A DNA stretch of 64,000 nucleotides from Candidatus Hermodarchaeota archaeon (GCA_016840065.1 JAEOTB010000054.1:16483-80482), one strand, 5' to 3'. Counted from the first letter of the stretch, positions 53,888 to 62,919 are shown. Notes: generated from the sequence alone by a model not told the origin. A program made the numbers and translations.

Positions 53888-55609
53888 TTATAACACCACC
53901 TTTACTTTTGCATCACGAGGTTCTGGGAGCAAATCCTCACCGATGATTTGACTCAATCGGTCAAATTCGCTTAGAATTGAGCCGTCAGCGTCAACTGCAA
54001 TACAGGCACCATCTATTATTCGTGTTTGAATTGTCCCCTGAGCATTGGGATTGCCTTTCAATCCAGGTGCATCAAGAACTCCTTGCCTTAATGCGAGAAT
54101 ATAGGTTTCGGGGTTCAAGAGTGGATGAACTGCTTTGTTTTGAGGCAGTTTCATTAAAACACTCAGCAGCATTTTCGCTTCCGATACGAGCTGTTCTTTA
54201 CGTTGTATGATCTTTGGATCTAGCTGATAGTTCGGTAGACCTTGTAAACTTTCCTTGACTACTTGTCGTACAATCTTACAGCTTGTAATGATATCGCTGG
54301 GCGTCGCAGCATGATCTGCTTCACAGAACCCAACTACATGGAATATACTTGGTTTCAGATGCATAGCGGTATAGGCTGAGGCTGCGATTTGTCCCTTCGC
54401 TGCATCCAAGTCGACAGGAAGGCTAAGGAGCCCAGCTCGAACTTGTCGATGAACCCTGAAGAATTGATCCTCTAAGGTTTCAATTAGCTCTATCGTTGCC
54501 CACATTTTAGCAAGATCCATTACTGGTGAAACACCTAGGGGCGTATTCAGCATAAACTGAGCGATGTAATCACGTGTACCTACAACTTTTGCAATATAGG
54601 CTGACCAGTAGGCTGCCGCAACAGCAATTGTGTCATGAGCTTGGCGAAGGCTCCAGTGATGTGGCTCGTTCACCTCAACAGGGATACGATGCTGCGCGTG
54701 CCACCGAAGATTTTCGATATTCTCGCGAATAGCGAGAGCTAGAGACCGTTTACTTCGTCCGTCAAGAACACTATACCAATTGATTGGTGTTGCATTCCAA
54801 GCACTCTTAATCGTCTTGTCTAACAAGATTGCCCATTGGGTTAAATCCTGAGTACCACTGTAGCAACGAAGTAACGGGTAATTCCCCTGCTGCGCAGCTT
54901 GATAAATTGAAATCAAATCTTGCTCTGACCGGACAGGTACACCACCTGCCCCTTCGAGAGAGGCGACCATTTCATCAGGACGGAAGAAGAATTGCTGAGC
55001 GTTCTGGTCAGGTGCTATGGAAAGGATATCCAGACACCTACTTCTGGCTATTTCTCCAACACCTTGAATCGTCTCTTCAAGGCTGGGTAAACCAAAATGA
55101 TGTCGGATTAGCGGCCAGGGGCTTCGCTGAGACATTCGAGGCAGTAATGATTTCTTGTAGATACCACTTCGCGAAGATAAATGGGAACCAGTCATCTTCT
55201 CAGGTGAACAACCACTAGATAGAAACATCAACACCTCTTCTTCTGTGGCGCTCCCATCAAAACAATAGTCGAATATTTTAAGCGGGTGAACTTTTTCAAC
55301 AACTGGTGTTGTTCCACCAAAAATCCATGTTCTAGGAGTAAGCTTACGACGCTTCAGAGCGTGTGCCAATTCTTTGACGAGTTGATAAGCAGCCTTTGGC
55401 GTAAGCCGGTAACTAAGCGCTACGACGGGCGCATTGGTTTGTTCGACCTCATCAAGAATGGTTTTCACGGGAATTGCAGGCCCAAGAAACTTGGTTGAAT
55501 AGCCCTTGGCGTCAGCAAGTTGCAGGAAGTTGAGGATTCCCGCAACGTGCACACAATTCCCCAGACAGGCACCTAGAATCAATTTCCCTTGAGAGGTGGA
55601 GCCTGTCAT
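53888..55609 (-). CDS. B12-binding-domain protein, mutase-like, uncharacterised
   Basis: 573 residues, ATG at 55609, two bases after the stop of the dehydrogenase gene. The N-terminal ~130 residues follow the cobalamin-binding fold: LGACLGNCVHVAGILNFLQL, KGYSTKFLGPAIPVKTILDE, APVVALSYRLTP and WIFGGTTP. The DxHxxG loop is CVHVAG: His and Gly are kept but Asp is replaced. The rest (GVPVRSEQDLISIYQAAQQG, NWYSVLDGRSKRSLALAIRE, VNEPHHWSLRQAHDTIAVAA) is a TIM-barrel-like region similar in layout to B12 mutase large subunits such as glutamate mutase. With the opine-dehydrogenase partner it may rearrange an amino-acid-derived compound. The exact reaction is unknown. Confidence 0.65.
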   Translation of the reverse strand: MTGSTSQGKLILGACLGNCVHVAGILNFLQLADAKGYSTKFLGPAIPVKTILDEVEQTNAPVVALSYRLTPKAAYQLVKELAHALKRRKLTPRTWIFGGTTPVVEKVHPLKIFDYCFDGSATEEEVLMFLSSGCSPEKMTGSHLSSRSGIYKKSLLPRMSQRSPWPLIRHHFGLPSLEETIQGVGEIARSRCLDILSIAPDQNAQQFFFRPDEMVASLEGAGGVPVRSEQDLISIYQAAQQGNYPLLRCYSGTQDLTQWAILLDKTIKSAWNATPINWYSVLDGRSKRSLALAIRENIENLRWHAQHRIPVEVNEPHHWSLRQAHDTIAVAAAYWSAYIAKVVGTRDYIAQFMLNTPLGVSPVMDLAKMWATIELIETLEDQFFRVHRQVRAGLLSLPVDLDAAKGQIAASAYTAMHLKPSIFHVVGFCEADHAATPSDIITSCKIVRQVVKESLQGLPNYQLDPKIIQRKEQLVSEAKMLLSVLMKLPQNKAVHPLLNPETYILALRQGVLDAPGLKGNPNAQGTIQTRIIDGACIAVDADGSILSEFDRLSQIIGEDLLPEPRDAKVKVVL

Positions 55610-55611
55610 AT

Positions 55612-56760
55612 CTATTCAACACTCTCCATTTCTTCATCTAAAGACAGTAATATATCTGAATGAGCGATAGTAGCCAATGAGCCGTGCCATACGTATAGCT
55701 GCAACTCGATTGCAGACAGATTTTCGATGCCCAGACATTCAGCTGTTCGCCCCTCCTTCCAGAAATCACGTCCAGTCAGGTGGCAAGCCATATCTACAGC
55801 TGTACATATTGCGGGTGTAGCTACTCCCACTGATTCACCGATTGCTGCCAGAGGTACAAGCCCTGTGGGAACATCTTCCCAGATATACCGGTGATCAAGA
55901 GATTTGGGTGCTCCAAGACCCTGATAACATGATGTGGTCTGTAGGCACTCATAGAGGTTCTGGCCCTTGGAATCATAGACTTTCCGGAGCCATTCTGCTG
56001 CTGACAAGAGGTTCTTTCCTAATGCTCTTCCAATGGTTACTCGTTCAGTGTCAATCTTCTCAATAAACTGTGCTACGGTTGGTGAAACACCATCAAGATA
56101 ATGATTATACTGGCCATTAGTGGATTCAGCTCGACCAGTATTGAGGATAAGCGGTGCAGGATGAAATACCGCCCCAATATTACTCAAACCCGTTTCCAAT
56201 ATATCTGCTGCTTCCCGAATACCGGGTAAGATCTTAGATATCTGTTCACAGACTTCTTTGGTGTGGGTGCCAGGGAAGGAGGCTATAGGCAATTCCTTCT
56301 TGATAGCTGAAACTTGGGCTTGCCCTGGACCAATGACTCTACTTACCAGTGGAAACGTCTGGGCTTCAGAGATAACCGGCGACCACCCGATTCTACTCTC
56401 TAGGATTTTAGAGAATTCTAAGGCTCCACCGGTTCTTCCAGGGATGAGGAGCACAACATGCTCGGGTGAGAGATACTTCGCACATTGTACAGCGAGATCT
56501 CTATGAGCGGAGGCAGGGACAACAAGAAATACTAGCTTTGCGTGGGAAAGGGCTTCCTGGATTTTTGATGAGCATTTTGCCAGCTCTGCAAATCCTGAAA
56601 CAACACCGTCAACCTCTATCCCGCCCTGCTGGATAATGGGCTTAATACGGGCTTTTGACCGATTGTACAGGTACACCCCGTGCCCATTAAGGGCAAGATA
56701 CGCTGCTAGCCCTTGTCCGCCGTGCCCGGCTCCTAGTATAGATATATTTTCTGTAAACAT
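55612..56760 (-). CDS. NAD/NADP octopine/nopaline dehydrogenase family protein
   Basis: 382 residues from the ATG at 56760, with GGAGGGAG seven bases ahead; the frame runs five codons further to a TTG. The Rossmann domain has SILGAGHGGQGLAAYLALNG (GxGxxG), VYLYNRSKARI and LVFLVVPASAHRDLA. The C-terminal helical opine-dehydrogenase domain has NIGAVFHPAPLILNTGRAES and IDTERVTIGRAL. These enzymes reduce or oxidise the C-N bond of N-carboxyalkyl amino acids. The gene is directly ahead of the B12 protein in one transcript. Confidence 0.8.
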   Translation of the reverse strand: MFTENISILGAGHGGQGLAAYLALNGHGVYLYNRSKARIKPIIQQGGIEVDGVVSGFAELAKCSSKIQEALSHAKLVFLVVPASAHRDLAVQCAKYLSPEHVVLLIPGRTGGALEFSKILESRIGWSPVISEAQTFPLVSRVIGPGQAQVSAIKKELPIASFPGTHTKEVCEQISKILPGIREAADILETGLSNIGAVFHPAPLILNTGRAESTNGQYNHYLDGVSPTVAQFIEKIDTERVTIGRALGKNLLSAAEWLRKVYDSKGQNLYECLQTTSCYQGLGAPKSLDHRYIWEDVPTGLVPLAAIGESVGVATPAICTAVDMACHLTGRDFWKEGRTAECLGIENLSAIELQLYVWHGSLATIAHSDILLSLDEEMESVE

Positions 56761-56807
56761 AATGTCTCCCTCCAAGATAGGTTTGTGAACGGTTTGCGAG
56801 GCGAATC

Positions 56808-56821
56808 TTTCGCTAGCGAAA
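56808..56821. promoter_or_regulatory. 14-bp perfect palindrome in the divergent promoter
   Basis: TTTCGCTAGCGAAA lies 48-61 bases ahead of the dehydrogenase start and on the side of the divergent HTH gene, a fitting place for an operator of that regulator. Further elements in the same 259-bp region are TTTTTACCGTTC (about 56868) and GACCGTAAAA (about 56886). Confidence 0.45.
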
Positions 56822-57019
56822 TTTCCTGTTAGAAAATGGAGGTTACGGGTCGTAACTGTAATATTTTTTACCGTTCATGTACTTGACCGTAAAACTTTTT
56901 ATAGATGGTATTTAATAAGTCTTTCGGGCACTCTTATATCTAAAAGCCCTGCTGGTGAAATTCTGCCACAAAGTCATGAACGTCAGGCACGCACGGTAAA
57001 ATCGCCTAAATCGGCTAGA

Positions 57020-57562
57020 ATGCTAGTTAATCCCATAACAGCTAGTATTCTTCGCCACCTAGCAGAAGAAGAGCATTCGCTTGCTGAGTTAGCGAGCATT
57101 ATGGGTTTGAGTAAAAGCCGAGTTAGTTATCATCTACACCAACTTGAAGAAGAGCACTTGATCGAAAAGACTCGCGAAGATGTTTACCGGGGTGGTGTAA
57201 GATCGTTTTACCGAGCTTTTTCAACTCTACAACTCCCTAGACTTTCCTCACTTTCTGGTGCTGAAAGGGAGGCGCAATTGCTTCCCATCAAGACTTTTCT
57301 CTGGGGCTACCTTTTGGGCAAGTTTGAATCTAGCGCATGGGATTTCAAACACCTCGTGGGGAGGAAAATTGATGAATATGCCCAGGAGCTCGCAGAAACT
57401 CTTGTCGATATGGTTGAGAAAGGCGAAGAAATTGGAGAAGGTACCGCTGACCTGCTTTATCTTCGGCTCCTGAGTCGGTTAGCGAAATCCCACCTTAATA
57501 AGGAACGCATCAAGCTAGAACAAATTGGTCTAGTTCGCGAATCGGATAAAGGTCAAGACTAA
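57020..57562 (+). CDS. ArsR-like winged-helix regulator
   Basis: 180 residues. Winged helix at about 1-75: ITASILRHLAEEEHSLAELA, SIMGLSKSRVSYHLHQLEEE (recognition helix), LIEKTREDVYRGGVRSFYRA. The C-terminal ~100 residues are helical and hold no recognisable ligand domain. It is divergent from the dehydrogenase/B12 operon and probably controls it through sites in the shared region. Confidence 0.75.
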   Translation: MLVNPITASILRHLAEEEHSLAELASIMGLSKSRVSYHLHQLEEEHLIEKTREDVYRGGVRSFYRAFSTLQLPRLSSLSGAEREAQLLPIKTFLWGYLLGKFESSAWDFKHLVGRKIDEYAQELAETLVDMVEKGEEIGEGTADLLYLRLLSRLAKSHLNKERIKLEQIGLVRESDKGQD

Positions 57563-57826
57563 CTCATAACTCGATGATATCTCGTTGAGGTTATGGCAAA
57601 CACCAAGTTGGCTAATACATAGGGCTTTTGGGGCTCCTAATGGCATGTTTTTATAACGTTGTGAAACACTTTTTCATGATAAAAGGGCACATTAATATAT
57701 GACAATGTGTTCCGTTGTTAGTAACACGGTGTTAAATTCATTCGTTGGAGTGGGGAGCAATCGGTTGATACGAATGGGACACTTGCATTAATGAATGGCT
57801 TAACACACGGTGCCATATAAGATGGG

Positions 57827-58816
57827 ATGAAGAAGAAAATGGGACAAGAAAGTCTTAGTGAACAGAGTGTCAAACACGCAAATACCCTCAGAGCTATTCA
57901 GGTCAAAGAAATTTGCCCTAATTGTGGAGTTCTAGAAACAGTTCGGGATGTTCCCCGTGGTGAAATTATCTGCACGAACTGTGGACTTGTGCTCGATGCA
58001 CATCTCATTGATTACGGACCTGAGTGGCGAGCCTTTACCAAACAAGAACGCGATAAACAAAAGCGTGTTGGAGATCCCCCTAGTCTTACCCGGTTCGATA
58101 AAGGCCTCAGCACCGACATCGACTGGCGAAACCGTGATGCTCGGAATAAATCAATAGCTCCAAGCCGCCTTGCTGAGATCTACAGACTTCGCAAATGGCA
58201 CCAACGCTCTCGAGTGCGTATAAATAAGTCTCGAAATCTAGTCAGCGCATTAGCTGAATTAACACGGATAACAAGTCAATTAAATCTCCCCTATTCTGTG
58301 AAAGCATCAGCTGCACACCTCTATCGTCGTGCTCTAGAACTTAGGTTGATTCGTGGACGGAGCATTGAAGGCATAGTGACTGCGTGCGTCTACGCTGCTT
58401 GCAGAATCCGTAATATTCCACTTACCATGCAGCAAATTGCTCGCCATTGTCATATTGATCGAAAAGAGCTAGGACAGTCTTCTAGATTTCTCGTCCGTAC
58501 ACTAGATTTACGTATTCCTGTTTCCCAAGCTAGTGACTATATTCCTCAATTCTCTGAGGCTTTAAAGCTAGATAACCGGGTGATACGTCGAGCCCTCCAA
58601 ATTATCGATGATGCACGAAGCAAATTGATTAGTACAGGTAAAGCACCCACAGGTATAGCAGCATCTTGTCTTTACATAGCTTGTATTCTTGAAGGTGTGA
58701 CTCGTACTCAGCGAGAAATTGCGAAAGTATCCGGAATAACTGAAGTGACGATTCGTAATCGATATAAGGAAATTATTGATCAGCTCGGAATCACTTTACA
58801 ATATCCTCAGAATTAA
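57827..58816 (+). CDS. tfb: Transcription initiation factor TFB
   Basis: 329 residues. The N-terminal zinc ribbon is CPNCG (about 27-31) with CTNCG (about 46-50). The B-reader/finger region follows (YGPEWRAFTKQERDKQKRVG, LSTDIDWRNRDA). Two cyclin folds come next: about 120-210 (LVSALAELTRITSQLNLPYS, RSIEGIVTACVYAACRIRNI) and about 220-315 (SDYIPQFSEALKLDNRVIRR, GIAASCLYIACILEGVTRTQ, VSGITEVTIRNRYKEIIDQL). It brings RNA polymerase to TBP-bound promoters and reads the BRE. Archaea often have several copies; nothing marks this one as special. Confidence 0.95.
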   Translation: MKKKMGQESLSEQSVKHANTLRAIQVKEICPNCGVLETVRDVPRGEIICTNCGLVLDAHLIDYGPEWRAFTKQERDKQKRVGDPPSLTRFDKGLSTDIDWRNRDARNKSIAPSRLAEIYRLRKWHQRSRVRINKSRNLVSALAELTRITSQLNLPYSVKASAAHLYRRALELRLIRGRSIEGIVTACVYAACRIRNIPLTMQQIARHCHIDRKELGQSSRFLVRTLDLRIPVSQASDYIPQFSEALKLDNRVIRRALQIIDDARSKLISTGKAPTGIAASCLYIACILEGVTRTQREIAKVSGITEVTIRNRYKEIIDQLGITLQYPQN

Positions 58817-59112
58817 GAAGGGAAGAATGATAATCGGAGAAAAGCCATTGTAACAGGGCATGAACCTGTGTTCTTTTAGCTGGAGGCGATTCAGAGGTGG
58901 TTTTTCCCTTTCGGGTTGGAGATATTTTCGAAATAGTCTTTGTTGCGCCCAGTTGAGAACATTTTGATTTATCAACGTATATTATATACATGGATATAAC
59001 AGAACATACAAGAAGTTAGAAACCCAAAAACTAGTCAGATGGTTCATAGAATGAATTACTGTTCAGTATTTGAATGCGCAAATTCGGAAGTAAACCGCCC
59101 ATTGATCATTAG
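58817..59112. other. Intergenic region after tfb
   Basis: These 296 bases hold no gene I can support. ACAGG-GCATGAA-CCTGT at 58853-58869 followed by GTTCTTTT could end the tfb transcript. GTATATTATATAC (58977-58989) is a 13-bp AT palindrome that also serves as a possible box A. Confidence 0.35.
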
Positions 59113-59811
59113 GTGACCTCTTTGTCAAAGTATTCTACTCTAGGCGAGTTTCTACTCACTAGTGTTAAGGACACAATCAAACTCTCTTTCTCAGATATTG
59201 AGGCGATTTTAAGGTTCACTTTACCAAAATCAGCACGTAAATTCCGAACTTGGTGGGCAAACGACAGAACCCATTCCCATGCAAAGAATGGCTGGCTTGC
59301 CTATGGGTGGCGCGTAACCGAGATTGATTTCACAAACCAGCTCATTCACTTCAGACGCGTCGCAGCACTTAGACTAAAAAAACCTCCCCCCTACCCAAGT
59401 GTTTCAGACGCAGCCTCTATGTCAACACTTCAGCGTGTTCGGCAATTTGAAGGAAAAGCTAGACATTTTCTCTCTGAGTATTTTAGAGCGAAGTTGAGAC
59501 CAGGTATGTTTCCTGGTATCCCCAAGCTGTTTGATTACGTATCAAAGGATAGAAGCATTGTTGGAGAGGCAAAGTATCTTTCATTGGGAAAGGGTCGTAT
59601 TCAACCCGCTAAGTTTGCATCTGTATCTGAGACTGTCTGGTTACTAGAACAAGTTAAGGCAAAACGAAAGTTTCTGATTTTTGGTAAATCAAAGGATATC
59701 CCGATGAAATGGTTACAGCGCTATGGACATCTCGTAAAAGACATCGCCTTCTACTTTTGGAACGAGACAAGCGACCTAGAACTCCTGGCAAAACCGAGTC
59801 AGGACAATTAA
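59113..59811 (+). CDS. Predicted nuclease: DUF7662-like domain plus PD-(D/E)xK-like domain
   Basis: 232 residues, GTG start. Residues about 8-82 carry the pattern seen in DUF7662-type regions: IKLSFSDIEAILRFTLPKSA, WWAND, HAKNGWLAYGWRVTEIDFTN. Residues about 100-225 look like a restriction-endonuclease fold: Asp146 in SKDRSIVGEAKYL with Glu152-x-Lys154, then a helix and LIFGKSKD. This gives a D-x5-E-x-K active-site candidate. No methyltransferase or specificity gene adjoins it, so it is a solitary nuclease of possible defence use. Base composition is lower in GC than the pyr operon beside it. Both domain calls are by eye. Confidence 0.6.
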   Translation: MTSLSKYSTLGEFLLTSVKDTIKLSFSDIEAILRFTLPKSARKFRTWWANDRTHSHAKNGWLAYGWRVTEIDFTNQLIHFRRVAALRLKKPPPYPSVSDAASMSTLQRVRQFEGKARHFLSEYFRAKLRPGMFPGIPKLFDYVSKDRSIVGEAKYLSLGKGRIQPAKFASVSETVWLLEQVKAKRKFLIFGKSKDIPMKWLQRYGHLVKDIAFYFWNETSDLELLAKPSQDN

Positions 59812-59975
59812 TGGGTTTTCTTAATGATTGCAGCGTAAGCTCTTGCGTAGAAATAAGTAACCCAAGATTCACGGATAGGATACAATCCAGCGCGAGGTAA
59901 TGCAGCGGTTTGCTGCCAGTCGCGCTCATAGGCGATGAAGTCACAGGCGATTATAGGCTTTGGGATAGAGAAGAT
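59808..59975 (-). pseudogene. Possible gene remnant without start codon
   Basis: A minus-strand open stretch of 55 codons ends at TAA (59808-59810), overlapping the convergent nuclease stop by four bases. The peptide looks protein-like (IACDFIAYERDWQQTAALPR, WVTYFYARAYAAIIKKTH), but between the preceding stop and this sequence there is no ATG, GTG or TTG. It may be the tail of a lost gene cut off by the pyr operon promoter. Confidence 0.3.
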
Positions 59976-60014
59976 TTAATTAGAAGATTGTAGTTTGGCA
60001 GGTAAGGCGTTGCA

Positions 60015-60947
60015 ATGACGTTTAGTGTGAAGAACATCATAAGCATCGCTGATCTAGCTGACAAGGATATTCTCACCATTCTTGACCGCGCCGACAAGAT
60101 GGAACGGTTGGCTCGTGGTGGGAAACAATCCCGTCTGCTGGAAGGGCGAATCCTAGCAACCCTCTTTTATGAGCCATCGACTCGAACTCGTCTGAGCTTT
60201 GAATCAGCCATGCTAAGGCTTGGCGGGTCAACTGTTAGCGTTGCCCAAGTTGGAGCTTCCTCAGTAGTAAAGGGTGAATCTCTCGCAGATACGATTCGTA
60301 CCGTAGAGAGCTACTCTGACATCATTGTGCTGCGTCACCCTCAAGAGGGCGCTGCTCAATGGGCTGCTGAAGTGGCCAGTATCCCGATAATCAACGCGGG
60401 AGACGGGGCTGGGCGCCATCCAACTCAAACGCTTCTAGACCTTGCTACTATTAGGAAAAGTCAGGGAAAACTAGAGGGGTTGAATGTAGCCGTTCTGGGT
60501 GATCTGCGCTTTGGTCGAACGGTACACTCCCTTTCCTACGCTATAACGAGGTTTACCGATAAGCTCTACTGTGTTGCTCCTGAGGGTTTGGAACTGCCAC
60601 CAGAGATTGTAATGGATCTGGAAGGGCAAAACAAGGAGATTGTACAAACTGGTGACTTGCAGGGTATTCTGCCTGACTTGGATGTCCTATATGTTACTCG
60701 GATTCAGAAGGAAAGGTTTCCAAGCCCTGCAGACTACGAGCGCGTTCGTGGCCAATATGTTATTGACCTTCCTTTACTCGAACATGCAAAACCAACCTTG
60801 GACATCCTTCATCCACTGCCCCGTGTGGACGAGATTGCACCCGCTGTAGACAAGACACCCTATGCTCGATACTTCTCTCAGGTTTTCAACGGCCTCGTAG
60901 TTAGAATGGCTGTACTCGATTTACTTATGGAGGCTCACAAGACATGA
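60015..60947 (+). CDS. pyrB: Aspartate carbamoyltransferase catalytic chain
   Basis: 310 residues. Carbamoyl-phosphate loop EPSTRTRLSFESAM, then GDGAGRHPTQTLLDLATI, NVAVLGDLRFGRTVHSLSYA, and ILHPLPRVDEIAPAVDKTPY. Makes N-carbamoyl-aspartate, the second step of UMP synthesis; the catalytic trimers pair with PyrI. Its stop overlaps the pyrI ATG by four bases (ATGA). Confidence 0.97.
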   Translation: MTFSVKNIISIADLADKDILTILDRADKMERLARGGKQSRLLEGRILATLFYEPSTRTRLSFESAMLRLGGSTVSVAQVGASSVVKGESLADTIRTVESYSDIIVLRHPQEGAAQWAAEVASIPIINAGDGAGRHPTQTLLDLATIRKSQGKLEGLNVAVLGDLRFGRTVHSLSYAITRFTDKLYCVAPEGLELPPEIVMDLEGQNKEIVQTGDLQGILPDLDVLYVTRIQKERFPSPADYERVRGQYVIDLPLLEHAKPTLDILHPLPRVDEIAPAVDKTPYARYFSQVFNGLVVRMAVLDLLMEAHKT

Positions 60948-61438
60948 CACCAAAGTCATCTGGAGGACCAAGAGAACTCTCTGTTCAGAAAATCAAAGGT
61001 GGGACTGTGATAGACCATATCACAGCAGGCTATGCGCTAGCCGTCCTGCAAATATTGGGAATCACTGGGCGAGAAGGAGACATCCTACTGGTTGCTATGA
61101 ACATGCAAAGCAAACGGCTGAAGAAAAAGGACCTTGTCAAGGTGGAGGGGCGGGAGCTCACCACAGAGGAGATTAACCGAATCGCATTAGTTGCTCCTAA
61201 GGCTACTATTAACATCATTCGCGACTTCAAGGTTCACCATAAGGAACGAATTGCTGTTCCTGATGTAATAGAGGGAATTGTACATTGTGCAAACCCCAGT
61301 TGCATCACGAACAATGAACGTGGAATTTCAAGTTCCTTCAATGTTGTCCAGCGGAACCCTGTAACCCTTCGCTGCACTTATTGTAAACAAATCACAAGCC
61401 ACGACCAAATTATCAACCAATTACTTGGTGAAAGCTAG
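60944..61438 (+). CDS. pyrI: Aspartate carbamoyltransferase regulatory chain
   Basis: 164 residues. The N-terminal nucleotide-binding part begins at IKGGTVIDHITAGYALAVLQ. The C-terminal zinc domain has four Cys: CANPSCITN and CTYCKQI. It binds ATP or CTP and passes the signal to PyrB. Translationally coupled to pyrB and 17 bp ahead of pyrFE. Confidence 0.96.
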   Translation: MTPKSSGGPRELSVQKIKGGTVIDHITAGYALAVLQILGITGREGDILLVAMNMQSKRLKKKDLVKVEGRELTTEEINRIALVAPKATINIIRDFKVHHKERIAVPDVIEGIVHCANPSCITNNERGISSSFNVVQRNPVTLRCTYCKQITSHDQIINQLLGES

Positions 61439-61455
61439 CAAGAGGTGTAGAATAA

Positions 61456-62841
61456 ATGAGTGGTGAATTTGGAGCAGCCTTCCGAAAGCTGTTAGAACAG
61501 CGAACTGAGTCTCAGCGTTCACGGGTTATCCATGCCCTTGACATTGCAAACACCTTATCCCCTGACGCTCCTCAAGCTCAGAGAGAAACACTCGTCGAGC
61601 AAGCTTGCCAGATTGCGCGAAGTGTCGCTCCACATGTAGCCGCCATAAAACTCAACTATCCACTGGTTCTAGCTACAGGTGTTGAGATCGCTCACAAGAT
61701 AAAACAGGTCATTTCTGGTATTCCCCTTATTGCTGATTTCAAAGTCGCAGATATCGATAACACGAACGCCTGGATAGCCCGGCACACCTTCTCAGCGGGT
61801 TTCGACGCAGTCATCGTCCACGCCTTCATTGGAAGAGATGCGATTCAAGCTGTTCTCGACGAAGCCCGAAACTACGGTGGTCGAGGAGTAATACTCGTAG
61901 TTGATATGAGTCATCCCGGTGCGCTTCAGTTCATCCATCCTCAAGCAGAAAAACTTAGCAGACTCGCAGTAGAGCTGGATGTCACAGGGGTTATTGCTCC
62001 TGGCACTCGTCCAGAACATGTTACCCAGATTCGTTCATGGATAGGTCCTAACCACCTCATCCTTACCCCTGGTGTTGGTGCTCAAGGTGGTAAACCAGGC
62101 TCAGCCATCGCGGCAGGTGCAGATTATGAGATTATTGGGCGTTCAATATACCAAGCAAAGAGCCCAACCAAGGCTGCGAAAGAATTCGCTGCAGCGACAT
62201 ACAAGGCAAAAGCACATCGAACACCAGTTAGAGAAGGAGTAGATTTTGTTGATGAAATTTCCCAAATCCTGTACGATACGCAGGCTTTCAAGTTCGGCTC
62301 CTTCACCCTCGGTTCAGGTATAGTGAGCCCTTTTTACATCGACCTTCGGCTCCTCCCTTCTTATCCCGCATCCTTTGCCCGCTTGACAGATTTACAGCTC
62401 CAGTGGCTAGCAGCTCACCCAGAAATTAAATTTGATCGAATTGCAGGAATACCCACGGCAGGCTTGTCCTTTGGTACCATGCTGTCGCAGCGGCTAGAAA
62501 AGCCTCTCATCTATGTACGCAAGAAGGCAAAGGGGTATGGTAGAAAGCGACTTGTCGAAGGCAAGTTCGAGTCCGGTGATACAGTACTCGTTGTGGATGA
62601 CCTAATAACTGATGGTGGAAGCAAACTGGAGACAGCTAAAGTCCTAAGAGACGAGGGGCTTAAGGTCAAGGATGTTTTTGTCGTCGTTGACCGTGAACAG
62701 GGTGGCGGCGCCCAACTCGCAGAAGTAGATCTCCAGCTTAGAGCCCTTGTAAAAATCTCTGATCTGGTGAACACTCTTGTTCAGAGGGGACATCTCACCA
62801 AGCAACAAGCACAGCGAATCCGTGACTACATCAACCGCTAA
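61456..62841 (+). CDS. pyrFE: Fused OMP decarboxylase - orotate phosphoribosyltransferase
   Basis: 461 residues, ATG with AGAGGTG ahead. The first domain (about 1-250) is OMP decarboxylase: VIHALDIAN, IKLNYPLVL, LIADFKVADIDNTNAWIARH (catalytic Lys/Asp), then LTPGVGAQGG. The second domain (about 265-461) is orotate phosphoribosyltransferase: FGSFTLGSGIVSPFYIDLRL, IPTAGLSFGTML and the PRPP loop TVLVVDDLITDGGSKLE. It thus does the last two steps of UMP synthesis in one chain. The order is the reverse of animal and plant UMP synthase. It ends the pyrB-pyrI-pyrFE operon. Confidence 0.95.
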   Translation: MSGEFGAAFRKLLEQRTESQRSRVIHALDIANTLSPDAPQAQRETLVEQACQIARSVAPHVAAIKLNYPLVLATGVEIAHKIKQVISGIPLIADFKVADIDNTNAWIARHTFSAGFDAVIVHAFIGRDAIQAVLDEARNYGGRGVILVVDMSHPGALQFIHPQAEKLSRLAVELDVTGVIAPGTRPEHVTQIRSWIGPNHLILTPGVGAQGGKPGSAIAAGADYEIIGRSIYQAKSPTKAAKEFAAATYKAKAHRTPVREGVDFVDEISQILYDTQAFKFGSFTLGSGIVSPFYIDLRLLPSYPASFARLTDLQLQWLAAHPEIKFDRIAGIPTAGLSFGTMLSQRLEKPLIYVRKKAKGYGRKRLVEGKFESGDTVLVVDDLITDGGSKLETAKVLRDEGLKVKDVFVVVDREQGGGAQLAEVDLQLRALVKISDLVNTLVQRGHLTKQQAQRIRDYINR

Positions 62842-62919
62842 CAAAGGAGCAGAAAATCGGAGTCAGTTAACTGGTTGCGCCTTCTTCTTATGAGATTACT
62901 ACGCAGGTTTAGGTGGTGA

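Noticed and set aside
53737-53946. Plus-strand frame of 69 codons after the ParA cassette
   Set aside because: It runs into the convergent B12-protein gene and its sequence has no protein-like pattern.
57563-57826. Inverted sequence around AACACGGTGTT near 57725 as an RNA gene
   Set aside because: Imperfect pairing and no tRNA or known RNA shape; could as well be a tfb operator.
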